The notes beneath the pieces are model-generated. The model made no database searches, had not been told where the DNA came from, and saw nothing but the letters and a program-made list of their open reading frames with translations. The translations under genes were made by a program, and so were the position numbers. From Bacteroidota bacterium (GTDB lineage: Bacteria; Bacteroidota; Rhodothermia; Rhodothermales; Bin80), in NCBI GenBank assembly GCA_026702635.1, contig JAPPBZ010000067.1, positions 1 to 7,434 on the forward strand: a stretch of 7,434 nucleotides of DNA, in the 5' to 3' direction. The stretch's first letter is position 1. Every line of letters begins with the position of its first letter. Shown here piece after piece: positions 1-6,918 of the stretch.

Positions 1-1057
1 TATAGGTGGTTTGCCCACGAACATGTGCCGCATGTGCAAGAACAGTCCACGGGAAATGACGATGCTGATTCCAGTTTGCTTTGAAGTAGTCCGTGCCGTG
101 AAAGCCGATGGTATCCAGGAGTGTACCGTGGGTATACGAGAGCTCTGAAATGTGCGGGGCATAGAGGAGGATTTCGCCACCATCGGCAATAACCGGTTCC
201 AGTTTATACATCCCTTTTGCTCCTGTCCATAGATCATCATACATGGACGGGATGATTGCGAATGCCTGAGAAACTGGCTTTTTCATCCATGTGATATGTA
301 GTTGAGCAGAATGCCGGGCTGCTCTCAACCAGGATTCATCCTCATCGTCCCCGATGTACACTCCGGCCAAGCCATCGTCCTGCACAACCAGGTTCATGAA
401 GACGCGATTGCAAGGAAGCTCATTGGCCGCACGGTTGATCAACCGGCGAATCGGCGTGTCATACGTGCCGATAATCGCACGGCTGGACATGAGGGCACCG
501 ACCCAGTGCGTAAAGTCAATCACTTCCGGTCCACTGATTCCGGGAAAAAAGTATTTGTTTCCCCCTGAAAACCCTGCCACCTCATGCGGAAAAACCGGTC
601 CGCACACCAGGGCCACGTCATAGTCAAGCACTTTTCTGTTGATTGTTACAGGAAGTGGGCGTTTGATCAGTCCTCTGGTGATTGAAAAAACCTCTTCATC
701 CGCGATGGTCGTTAAGGTGACCAGTTTTGACGGGTCAGCCCATGCATGATTAAAAATATTGACGCTCGAGTAACGGTCGCATTTTTCAGCGTGTGAGATT
801 CCCACAAGTGCTAAGCGAGCCTGCATACTCATTGGCGGATGGGTTCCAAGCGCAATCAGGAAGTCCAGGGCCGCGACCCGTTCCAGTAGAAGATCACAGA
901 TCAAGGGGAAGATTGTAGGCAGTGGTGCCGTACGCGTTGCATCCGGGATGATCACCAGGATTCGATCACCGCGTGCAAACCGGTCCCCCAACTCTTTTTC
1001 AAGAATCCGGGCGATGTCTGTTTGAGTCAGCAGCGCTTTTGGTGATTTAGATTCCAT
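1..1057 (-). CDS. LarA-family nickel-pincer racemase/epimerase, C-terminus cut by window edge
   Basis: Cytoplasmic enzyme of the lactate racemase (LarA, DUF2088) family, whose members interconvert the stereochemistry of 2-hydroxy acids using the nickel-pincer nucleotide (NPN) cofactor. The frame is open for 352 codons from ATG 1057 to the window edge. Visible motifs: DATR at residues 39-42, GTHPP with H73, NHAW at 103-106, then HEVAGFSGGNK with H158 and K168, and H184 in DFTHW. The 10- and 16-residue spacings of H158/K168/H184 equal those I recall for Lactobacillus plantarum LarA H174/K184/H200 (catalytic His, NPN-bound Lys, nickel ligand). H73 corresponds to the other catalytic His (H108), and K281 in WTGAK to K298. 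An in-frame stop lies just upstream (1070-1072), so ATG 1057 or the adjacent TTG 1060 is the start; AGGA lies 16 nt before the ATG, rather far. The N-terminus is about 33 residues shorter than LarA. The substrate cannot be assigned: the position matching LarA Q295 is T278. No NPN synthesis genes (larB/C/E) are in the window. Confidence 0.87.
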   Translation of the reverse strand, partial: MESKSPKALLTQTDIARILEKELGDRFARGDRILVIIPDATRTAPLPTIFPLICDLLLERVAALDFLIALGTHPPMSMQARLALVGISHAEKCDRYSSVNIFNHAWADPSKLVTLTTIADEEVFSITRGLIKRPLPVTINRKVLDYDVALVCGPVFPHEVAGFSGGNKYFFPGISGPEVIDFTHWVGALMSSRAIIGTYDTPIRRLINRAANELPCNRVFMNLVVQDDGLAGVYIGDDEDESWLRAARHSAQLHITWMKKPVSQAFAIIPSMYDDLWTGAKGMYKLEPVIADGGEILLYAPHISELSYTHGTLLDTIGFHGTDYFKANWNQHRHFPWTVLAHAAHVRGQTTY

Positions 1058-1118
1058 CAAGGGTTTGTATTAATCCTCGAAGTATTAGATTCCTTCTGAT
1101 AGCAGGATTCAATAGAAC
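1058..1118. promoter_or_regulatory. Divergent intergenic control region between racemase homologue and sulfatase
   Basis: This 61-bp stretch separates the start codons of two divergently transcribed genes, so both promoters and any operator must lie here or extend into the coding sequences. It is more AT-rich than its flanks. I could not fix a -35/-10 pair with confidence on either strand. The clearest structure is an imperfect inverted repeat, listed separately. That the region is regulatory follows from gene orientation; the exact elements are not resolved. Confidence 0.5.
1068..1114. repeat. Imperfect inverted repeat in the divergent promoter region
   Basis: The left arm TATTAATCCT (1068-1077) and the right arm AGGATTCAATA (1104-1114) are reverse complements except for one extra base in the right arm, with a 26-nt spacer. 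The AGGA of the right arm is the likely ribosome-binding site of the sulfatase (11 nt before its ATG). The left arm read on the minus strand gives AGGA upstream of the racemase homologue. The repeat may therefore be a symmetric operator for a shared regulator, or simply two similar ribosome-binding sites in opposite orientation. Confidence 0.4.
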
Positions 1119-2660
1119 ATGATACTCAAAAATATTGGGGGAATTGGCTTGCTCCTTGTCGTAGGTGGCATTATAGGCTGCCAAACATCATCAGAGCGCC
1201 CGAATATTCTGATCATTCTGGCGGACGACCTAGGTTATTCGGATATCGGGGCGTACGGAGGTGAAATCCATACGCCAACTCTTGACACGCTGGCGGAAAA
1301 TGGAGTCCGTTTCCGCCAGTTTTATAATGCGGGACGCTGCTGCCCGACAAGAGCTTCCCTGTTGACCGGCCGCTATCCGCACGGTGTCGGAATGGGGGCA
1401 ATGGTGTCTTCCGTTGACAGTGAGCTAACGACGGGACCCTACCAGGGCTATCTTAGCGAATCGGCATTGACCCTTGCAGAGATGCTTCAGGATGCTGGTT
1501 ACCACACCTATATGTCCGGGAAATGGCATGTCGGAGAGCGCCCTCAGCACTGGCCCCGCACGCGCGGGTTCGAACGTTATTTCGGTTTAATCAGCGGTGC
1601 GAGCAGTTACTACGAGATCATCGAAAACCAGCCTCGCAAACGGCAAATGGTGTTGGATGATGATCCTTGGAGCCCACCAGACTCGGGGTTCTATATGACG
1701 GATGCATTCACGGACCGTGCGATTGAATTTCTTCAGTCGCACCCATCTGAGAAGCCGTTCCTGCTCTATTTGGCTTACACTGCTCCACATTGGCCTTTAC
1801 ATGCACTCCCCGAAGACATTGCCAGATATACGAATGAATACGAAGATGGATGGGACGTGCTGCGTCAGGATCGCTATACACGAATGCAGGAATTGGGAGT
1901 GATCGATGAAACGTATGCTTTTTCTTCCAGGCCCGCAAGGCTGCCTGCCTGGCAGGATATGATCGACAGAAAAGATTGGGCGCTACGCATGTCCGTATAT
2001 GCCGCGATGGTGGATCGTATGGATCAGGGGATCGGGCGGGTGATCGATCAATTGCGGTCTATGGATGCGCTAGACAACACATTGGTGATTTTTCTTTCAG
2101 ATAACGGTGGATGTGCCGAGAGTGTGGATGGGCGCCGGTTGCATGACCCAAGTACACATGCAGGCGAGCGAGGATCGTATCTGGCTTATGAGGAAGCATG
2201 GGCGAATGCCTCGAATACTCCCTTCAGGCTTTATAAGCAGTGGGTACACGAAGGTGGCATCGCGACTCCCCTGATCGCACACTGGCCTGCCCGCATCAGA
2301 GGGCCAGGCAGAATTATTGACGAGCCCGGCCATGTCATAGATCTAATGGCAACGGTTGCCGAGGTTGCTCGGGCCACCTTGCCTCATTCCGATGGAAAGA
2401 GCCTATTGCCACTGTTGGATACACCCGAGTACAGTTGGCCGGATCGTACCCTGTACTGGGAGCACATTGGGAATCGTGCAATCCGTCAGGGGGACTGGAA
2501 ACTGGTTTGGGACCGCGGACGCGCTGAATGGGAGCTCTATAATCTTGCATTGGACGCAACGGAATTGTATGACCTTGCTGCGGAAGCTCCAGAGATTGCT
2601 TCTAGCTTGCAGCATCGTTGGGAGGTCTGGGCAGACTCCATCGGGGTTCAACTGCGTTGA
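1119..2660 (+). CDS. Lipoprotein sulfatase (arylsulfatase-like, formylglycine-dependent)
   Basis: A 513-residue type I sulfatase of the alkaline-phosphatase fold, which hydrolyses sulfate esters from an organic substrate. Residues 1-20 form a lipoprotein signal ending in the lipobox IIGC with C21. Gln at +2 is not an Asp retention signal, so an outer-membrane, periplasm-facing anchor is plausible. Catalytic features: metal-ligand pair D36-D37 (ADDLGY), CxPxR site C74-C-P-T-R78 followed by ASLLTGR, GKWH at 134-137 (K135, H137), APHWP with H224, SDNGG with D328-N329, and K373 before HEGG. C74 should be converted to formylglycine, so a maturase (FGE or anSME) is needed elsewhere. The RCCPTRASLLTG block and the PLIAHWP and YWEH motifs resemble the S1_4-type arylsulfatases as I recall them; the substrate is unknown. 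An in-frame TAG at 1113-1115 lies two codons upstream, fixing ATG 1119; AGGA at 1104-1107 is the likely ribosome-binding site. It ends in tandem in-frame stops, TGA then TAA. Divergent from the racemase homologue, which suggests joint regulation. Confidence 0.93.
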   Translation: MILKNIGGIGLLLVVGGIIGCQTSSERPNILIILADDLGYSDIGAYGGEIHTPTLDTLAENGVRFRQFYNAGRCCPTRASLLTGRYPHGVGMGAMVSSVDSELTTGPYQGYLSESALTLAEMLQDAGYHTYMSGKWHVGERPQHWPRTRGFERYFGLISGASSYYEIIENQPRKRQMVLDDDPWSPPDSGFYMTDAFTDRAIEFLQSHPSEKPFLLYLAYTAPHWPLHALPEDIARYTNEYEDGWDVLRQDRYTRMQELGVIDETYAFSSRPARLPAWQDMIDRKDWALRMSVYAAMVDRMDQGIGRVIDQLRSMDALDNTLVIFLSDNGGCAESVDGRRLHDPSTHAGERGSYLAYEEAWANASNTPFRLYKQWVHEGGIATPLIAHWPARIRGPGRIIDEPGHVIDLMATVAEVARATLPHSDGKSLLPLLDTPEYSWPDRTLYWEHIGNRAIRQGDWKLVWDRGRAEWELYNLALDATELYDLAAEAPEIASSLQHRWEVWADSIGVQLR

Positions 2661-3033
2661 TAATTTCCGCAAACAGAGTGACCGTCAGGAAGATTTCATC
2701 TTATTCTTTTGGAACCGGAATCTTGGCTCGCTTTTTGGGGGATGGATGTTGATGAGTGTGCCAGCGAAAACCAAAACTACCGCATATAAATGCTGCATTC
2801 GAATTGGCGGCAGATGGTTGGCAAGGCATACGGTGAATCAACGACTAACTAGCTGCTGAGCCTCTGCATGGTCGGAGCCCGTGGCCGAGGTGTTGCATCA
2901 TTCTGTAGACTTGTGATGGCCTTCACAGGATATCACGGCATCACCGATTATATTCTTGGCCCGCATTATCTTCTTGATTTGGCAAGTTAAGTTTTAGCAG
3001 GCGCTTCCGCGCATCAGTGAGGTTGCTTGGTAC
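2661..3033. other. 373-bp intergenic gap without a convincing gene
   Basis: Between the sulfatase stop and the SulP start I find only very short open frames (about 15-20 codons) with no ribosome-binding site, and no tRNA or rRNA signature. One open frame overlapping the sulfatase 3' end runs to 2859, but it is an out-of-frame shadow. A small GC-rich hairpin lies at 2872-2888. A cluster of short TCAC/ATCAC repeats lies at 2923-2944, with GTGATG at 2913-2918 complementary to CATCAC at 2939-2944. No strong promoter was recognised, although the SulP promoter should lie in this stretch. The length suggests a transcription-unit boundary between the sulfatase and SulP. Confidence 0.55.
2872..2888. 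other. Small GC-rich hairpin, possible but non-canonical terminator
   Basis: TCG (2872-2874) pairs with CGA (2886-2888) and GCC (2877-2879) pairs with GGC (2883-2885), with a two-base bulge and a three-base loop. No T-run follows, so it does not meet the usual pattern of an intrinsic terminator. It lies about 210 bp after the sulfatase stop. It may be a chance structure. Confidence 0.2.
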
Positions 3034-4695
3034 ATGGCTAAAGGCGGGTTCTCGATTAACTACAATTTGACCACGCTTCGCGGCGATTTCTTCGGCGGTC
3101 TGACGGGCATGGTGATCACGCTGCCTGTAGCCCTTGGATTTGGTATCGCTTCCGGTATGGGCGCGGCAGCCGGGCTGTACAGCGCCATAGCAGTGGGATT
3201 TTTCGCAGCGGTCTTTGGGGGCACGCGTGCGCAGATTTCCGGTCCCACGGCACCGATGACGGTGGCCATGGCGGCGATTCTGACCAGCCATGCTGGCAGT
3301 CTGGCGGAAGCGTTGATGATCGTGGTCATGGCCGGCGTGTTGCAGATTTTGATGGGCGTGTCCAGAGTATGCCGTTTTGTAGCGTACACGCCTCACGCGG
3401 TCATCGTCGGCTTTATGTCAGGCATCGGATTGGTGATCATTGTAATGCAGTCGATGCCTTTGTTCGGTGCTACCGCTGCATCGGGCGGTCCGGTTGGGGC
3501 CATGCAGGCGCTGCCGGCAGCCATCGGCACCATGAATATTTCCGCATTCGTGATTGGCGCGATTACGATTGCAACCGGGTTTCTTTGGAGTTCGCGATTT
3601 TCTCGAATCATACCCGGCCCTCTGGCGGCCTTGCTTGTTGGCACCGCCGTCGCTTTGATTTGGCAAGCCGAGGTCCCTATGATTGGGGAGATCCCGCGTG
3701 ATCTGCCCAGCTTGCATGTAGGAGATTTTTCGTTTGATTTTCTGCTTCGCCGCATAAAACCGGCGCTTGTACTTGCATTGCTTGGGGCAATAGACAGTCT
3801 GCTTACATCGCTGGTGGCAGATTCTTTGACAGGCAGTCAGCATGACCCCAACAAAGAAATGGTCGGACAGGGGATTGGCAATATGGTCGCCGGACTGATT
3901 GGTGCATTACCGGGCGCAGGAACTACCATGACCACCGTCACCAATATTCGCTCAGGAGGTCGTACCCCGGTAGCCGGTGCGCTGTGCGCTGTCATTATTC
4001 TTGCGGTTGGTTTGGGGTTGGCCCCGTTAGTAGAACCCATCCCGCTGGCGGTGGTGGCAGGCGTGCTCATGAAAGTCGGGTGGGACATCGTAGACTGGCG
4101 GATTCTGCTTCGGATCCCTAAACTGAACCGACCGTATCTGGTCGTCATGCTGGCGGTACTTTGTCTGACCGTGTTTGTAGACCTGATAATGGCGGTAGCT
4201 ATCGGTCTGATTTTGGGTGGCATGGCACACGCCCGCAAACTTGAGCGACTTGAGTTGGATAACCTGAAGTCGGTGCCCATTTTGGACAGGGTTTTGTTCA
4301 AGGCCGAGGTGGACACAGAAAGCATCGATCCGCTCGCGGCGCGCGTCGGATTAGTTACCTTGACCGGAACACTCACGTTCGCTTCCTCACATAAATTGGT
4401 CAGCATTATCGGGCTCGACATTAAAGAGCACGATGCGGTAGTGTTTGACTTTTCTGATGTAATCCACATAGATGCAAGTGCCGCTGCAGTGTTCAGCCAA
4501 CTTCTTGACGTAGCTGCGACTGCCGGCACAGTTTGCATAGTAACCGGCCTTAAAGATGAGGTGTCCTCCACATTGCGCATTTTTGATTCCCTTCGTTCAG
4601 TGCCGAATGACCGAGTTGTTCGTACACTTGAGATGGGGATGCAGTTGGCCCGAGAATGCGTAGGTCCTCCGCCAACGGTGGTTCACGGTACATAG
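3034..4695 (+). CDS. SulP-family anion transporter with STAS domain, BicA-like
   Basis: A 553-residue inner-membrane transporter of the SLC26/SulP family. Residues ~17-400 form the hydrophobic transport core, opening with GDFFGGLTGMVITLPVALGF and the GPTAPMTV helix (70-77). Residues ~436-540 form a cytoplasmic STAS domain with the DVIHIDASAA loop (475-484). The block from GAIDSLLTSLVADSLT (251-266) through NKE (273-275), GQGIGN and SGGRT closely resembles cyanobacterial BicA, a sodium-dependent bicarbonate transporter. D254 and T258 fall where I recall the BicA sodium-site residues D258 and T262. Bicarbonate is therefore a better guess than sulfate, but SulP specificity is hard to predict and sulfate or another anion remains possible. 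An in-frame TAG at 2995 and no other start before 3034 fix the ATG; GAGG at 3019-3022 lies 11 nt upstream. It follows the sulfatase by 373 bp and precedes the DsbD-like gene by 78 bp on the same strand. The family call is firm; the substrate is not. Confidence 0.92.
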   Translation: MAKGGFSINYNLTTLRGDFFGGLTGMVITLPVALGFGIASGMGAAAGLYSAIAVGFFAAVFGGTRAQISGPTAPMTVAMAAILTSHAGSLAEALMIVVMAGVLQILMGVSRVCRFVAYTPHAVIVGFMSGIGLVIIVMQSMPLFGATAASGGPVGAMQALPAAIGTMNISAFVIGAITIATGFLWSSRFSRIIPGPLAALLVGTAVALIWQAEVPMIGEIPRDLPSLHVGDFSFDFLLRRIKPALVLALLGAIDSLLTSLVADSLTGSQHDPNKEMVGQGIGNMVAGLIGALPGAGTTMTTVTNIRSGGRTPVAGALCAVIILAVGLGLAPLVEPIPLAVVAGVLMKVGWDIVDWRILLRIPKLNRPYLVVMLAVLCLTVFVDLIMAVAIGLILGGMAHARKLERLELDNLKSVPILDRVLFKAEVDTESIDPLAARVGLVTLTGTLTFASSHKLVSIIGLDIKEHDAVVFDFSDVIHIDASAAAVFSQLLDVAATAGTVCIVTGLKDEVSSTLRIFDSLRSVPNDRVVRTLEMGMQLARECVGPPPTVVHGT

Positions 4696-4699
4696 ATTG

Positions 4700-4718
4700 G
4701 CCGATTACCACTATCGGC
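4700..4718. other. Perfect 6-bp stem hairpin between SulP and DsbD-like genes
   Basis: GCCGAT (4700-4705) and ATCGGC (4713-4718) are exact reverse complements around a seven-base loop, starting four bases after the SulP stop. About a dozen bases later comes only a four-T run (4731-4734), not the long T-tract of a standard intrinsic terminator. It could be a weak terminator, an attenuator, an RNA-stabilising stem or a protein-binding palindrome. It bears on whether SulP and the DsbD-like gene share a transcript. Confidence 0.3.
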
Positions 4719-4773
4719 ATGCAGAACAAATTTTGTGTGATTACGGTAGCACCGAGGTGCCGTTTCTAGTAAC

Positions 4774-6918
4774 ATGACCACGAATTTTAGGCTGGTTTGG
4801 GCCGCGGTGTGCGGCATGCTCATCTGCAACTCGCCATCGTATGGACAGGCAGACGACACAAGTCCGTTTAGTGAAGCCACCTTAGTGGGTGAACCCGAAT
4901 GGATCGCACCGGGCATCGGATTTACGGTGGGGTTGACACTGACATTGGACGAAGGTTGGCATAGCTATTGGATCAATCCGGGGGACGTAGGCGAGCCTAT
5001 CATACTTACATGGGATTTGCCCGTAGGCTTTAGCGCAGGTCCAATCCAGTGGCCGTATCCAGAAAAAATCGATGCCGGGCCGCTGCGATCATACGGGTAC
5101 TCAAATGCCGTAACCTTTTTAGTTACGATCACACCGCCTGACGGGTTACCTGAATCCTCCATAACGCTTTCTACAACAGCCGACTGGTTGATCTGCGATG
5201 ATGTTTGTCTCTTTGCGCAAGAGACTGTTTCCCTATCACTGCCTGTACACGAAGGCTTGCCTGCACCCGGGCCACATTTTGAGGAAATTGCGGTGGCACG
5301 GGCCAAATTGCCTGTAAAGGATCCGGCTTGGACTATCGAGGCCAGTCACTATTCAAATTCCTTTGCTTTGCGTGTCTCACCGCCAACAGATGCGGCACCG
5401 GACTTGGAGGGAGCCTATTTCTTCCCGGCGCAGCTTATGCTACTGGAGCACGCGGTGGATCAACCTATGAGCCGAGATGGCGATGCTTTCGTATTTGCAC
5501 TACAGCAGTCTGAATATGCAACAGAGTTGCCGGACAGGTTGCAAGGGGTCTTGGTCGCGCGCGAAGGGCAGTATTTGGACGCAGCACAGACAGTGAGGGC
5601 ACTAGATATTAATGTACCGCTGCAAACGGCGGCTGATCAAAGCACTGGCAGCACCCTGCCTATTCTAATTTTGTTCGCACTGACCGGGGGTCTGCTGTTA
5701 AATTTGATGCCCTGCGTTTTCCCGGTGCTGTCCATCAAACTGCTGAGCTTTGCGCAGCACAATAAACTCGATAGAGCAACCCGCACATGGCACGGCGCAG
5801 CTTTCGCTGCAGGTGTTGTCGTTTCATTTTTGATGTTGGCTGGGCTGCTTTTTGCACTGCGCGCTACCGGTAGCCAAATCGGTTGGGGCTTTCAGCTTCA
5901 GTCGCCGCTTTTTGTAGCAGGCATGGCATTTTTGTTTTTGGCCATTGGCCTCAATCTGTTCGGGGTATTTGATATTCGCGGCTTCGCCTTAACGGGCTTA
6001 AGCCAATCTGGCGCTTCGTACTCGCTGACGCGGTCTTGTCTGGATGGCGCACTGGCCACGCTGGTTGCAACACCGTGTACCGCACCGTTCATGGGAGCGG
6101 CTCTTGGTGCGGCTATAGTGCTTCCGACTGCCCAAGCTTTGGCCATCTTTGTCTTTCTTGGATTAGGTATGGCAGCGCCGTATGTGATTTTGTCCATGTT
6201 TCCGGCGCTGATTGCCAAACTCCCTCGACCGGGGCCGTGGATGGAGACCCTCAAGCATGTGTTGGCTCTTCCAATGCTGGGCACGACCGTTTGGTTGGCG
6301 TGGGTATTTGGCAATCAGGTAGGTGTCAATGGACTTGGGCTATTACTGTTGGGGCTGCTGTTGTTCGCAGTAGCCGCGTGGATTATGGGGCGGTGGCCAT
6401 CTGTACAGGTGACCTCTTCCGTGCGGAGTGTTACGCGTGGTATAGCTCTAGTCATAGCGTGCGTGGGGATATGGTCCGCTTATCAGGGTGCGCAGCAGGA
6501 AAACACGTCGCAGGCCGACGCGACGTCAGATGGTCTTTGGTCCGTCTACTCGACAGAACAGGTTCAGCAGCTCAGCAGCGAAGGACGGCCGGTCTTTGTA
6601 GATTTTACCGCCGCATGGTGTCTGACCTGCCAAGTGAACAAGAAAACTACACTTTCCAGCAGTACGCTATTATCCGCCTTCGCTCAGAAAGGTGTAGTAT
6701 TGATGCGGGCTGACTGGACCAGCCGTGACGCAGAAATCACACGCGCCTTGGAGTCTCTTGGACGTAGTGGTGTGCCGCTGTATGTACTTTACCCTGGAAA
6801 CAACGATTCCCCTGTGTTGTTACCCGAGGTGCTTACGGAGTCCATTGTCCTGAACGCGTTAGCTTTGTTACCAAGTCGCGCTGAAGCGCTTAAAACAACA
6901 ATTTCAACGGAAACATGA
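4774..6918 (+). CDS. DsbD/ScsB-like transmembrane thiol-disulfide electron transporter
   Basis: A 714-residue inner-membrane protein that would carry electrons from cytoplasmic thioredoxin to periplasmic thiol proteins. Residues 1-25 are a signal peptide (likely cleavage near SYGQA). Residues ~30-170 form the periplasmic alpha domain with the pair C141-DDV-C145. Residues ~294-570 carry about eight membrane segments, with the redox pair C314 (LMPCVFPVLSIK) and C435 (ATPCTAPFMG), the hallmark motifs of the DsbD/CcdA core. Residues ~585-700 form a C-terminal thioredoxin domain with WCLTC (C616/C619) and a cis-Pro at GVP668. All three cysteine pairs are present, so electron relay should be complete. 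The close CxxxC alpha-domain pair differs from E. coli DsbD (C103/C109 from memory) and looks more like ScsB-type relatives. In-frame stops at 4738 and 4747 make ATG 4774 the first start; GAGGTG at 4754-4759 is a rather distant ribosome-binding site (14 nt). Its stop overlaps the PRX-like start (ATGA), so the two are translationally coupled and likely redox partners. Confidence 0.93.
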   Translation: MTTNFRLVWAAVCGMLICNSPSYGQADDTSPFSEATLVGEPEWIAPGIGFTVGLTLTLDEGWHSYWINPGDVGEPIILTWDLPVGFSAGPIQWPYPEKIDAGPLRSYGYSNAVTFLVTITPPDGLPESSITLSTTADWLICDDVCLFAQETVSLSLPVHEGLPAPGPHFEEIAVARAKLPVKDPAWTIEASHYSNSFALRVSPPTDAAPDLEGAYFFPAQLMLLEHAVDQPMSRDGDAFVFALQQSEYATELPDRLQGVLVAREGQYLDAAQTVRALDINVPLQTAADQSTGSTLPILILFALTGGLLLNLMPCVFPVLSIKLLSFAQHNKLDRATRTWHGAAFAAGVVVSFLMLAGLLFALRATGSQIGWGFQLQSPLFVAGMAFLFLAIGLNLFGVFDIRGFALTGLSQSGASYSLTRSCLDGALATLVATPCTAPFMGAALGAAIVLPTAQALAIFVFLGLGMAAPYVILSMFPALIAKLPRPGPWMETLKHVLALPMLGTTVWLAWVFGNQVGVNGLGLLLLGLLLFAVAAWIMGRWPSVQVTSSVRSVTRGIALVIACVGIWSAYQGAQQENTSQADATSDGLWSVYSTEQVQQLSSEGRPVFVDFTAAWCLTCQVNKKTTLSSSTLLSAFAQKGVVLMRADWTSRDAEITRALESLGRSGVPLYVLYPGNNDSPVLLPEVLTESIVLNALALLPSRAEALKTTISTET

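Noticed and set aside
302..623. Two plus-strand open frames of 88-89 codons opposite the racemase homologue
   Set aside because: They lie antisense to a continuous minus-strand frame with intact LarA motifs; no recognisable domain or ribosome-binding site.
2785..2815. TTCGAAT motif resembling a tRNA T-loop
   Set aside because: The flanking bases do not form the five-pair T-stem and no acceptor, D or anticodon arms can be placed around it.
2356..2859. 167-codon open frame running from inside the sulfatase into the gap
   Set aside because: Most of it overlaps the sulfatase out of frame, the translation is low-plausibility (rich in Cys and Trp, no domain), and the tail in the gap has no start signal of its own.
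2941..3396. 151-codon minus-strand open frame across the SulP start
   Set aside because: His/Arg/Gln-rich translation with no domain, antisense to the well-supported SulP N-terminus.
3837..4580. 247-codon minus-strand open frame
   Set aside because: Antisense shadow of the SulP gene; its Ser/Thr/Pro-rich translation mirrors the codons of the membrane and STAS segments and shows no domain.
1119..4695. Sulfatase and SulP as a sulfate release-and-uptake operon
   Set aside because: A 373-bp gap separates them and the SulP sequence resembles BicA more than known sulfate carriers; kept only as a weak alternative.
6036..6713. 225-codon plus-strand open frame within the DsbD-like gene
   Set aside because: It lies in another frame over a region encoding the second redox cysteine, membrane segments and thioredoxin motif; the translation is unstructured and Trp/Cys-rich.
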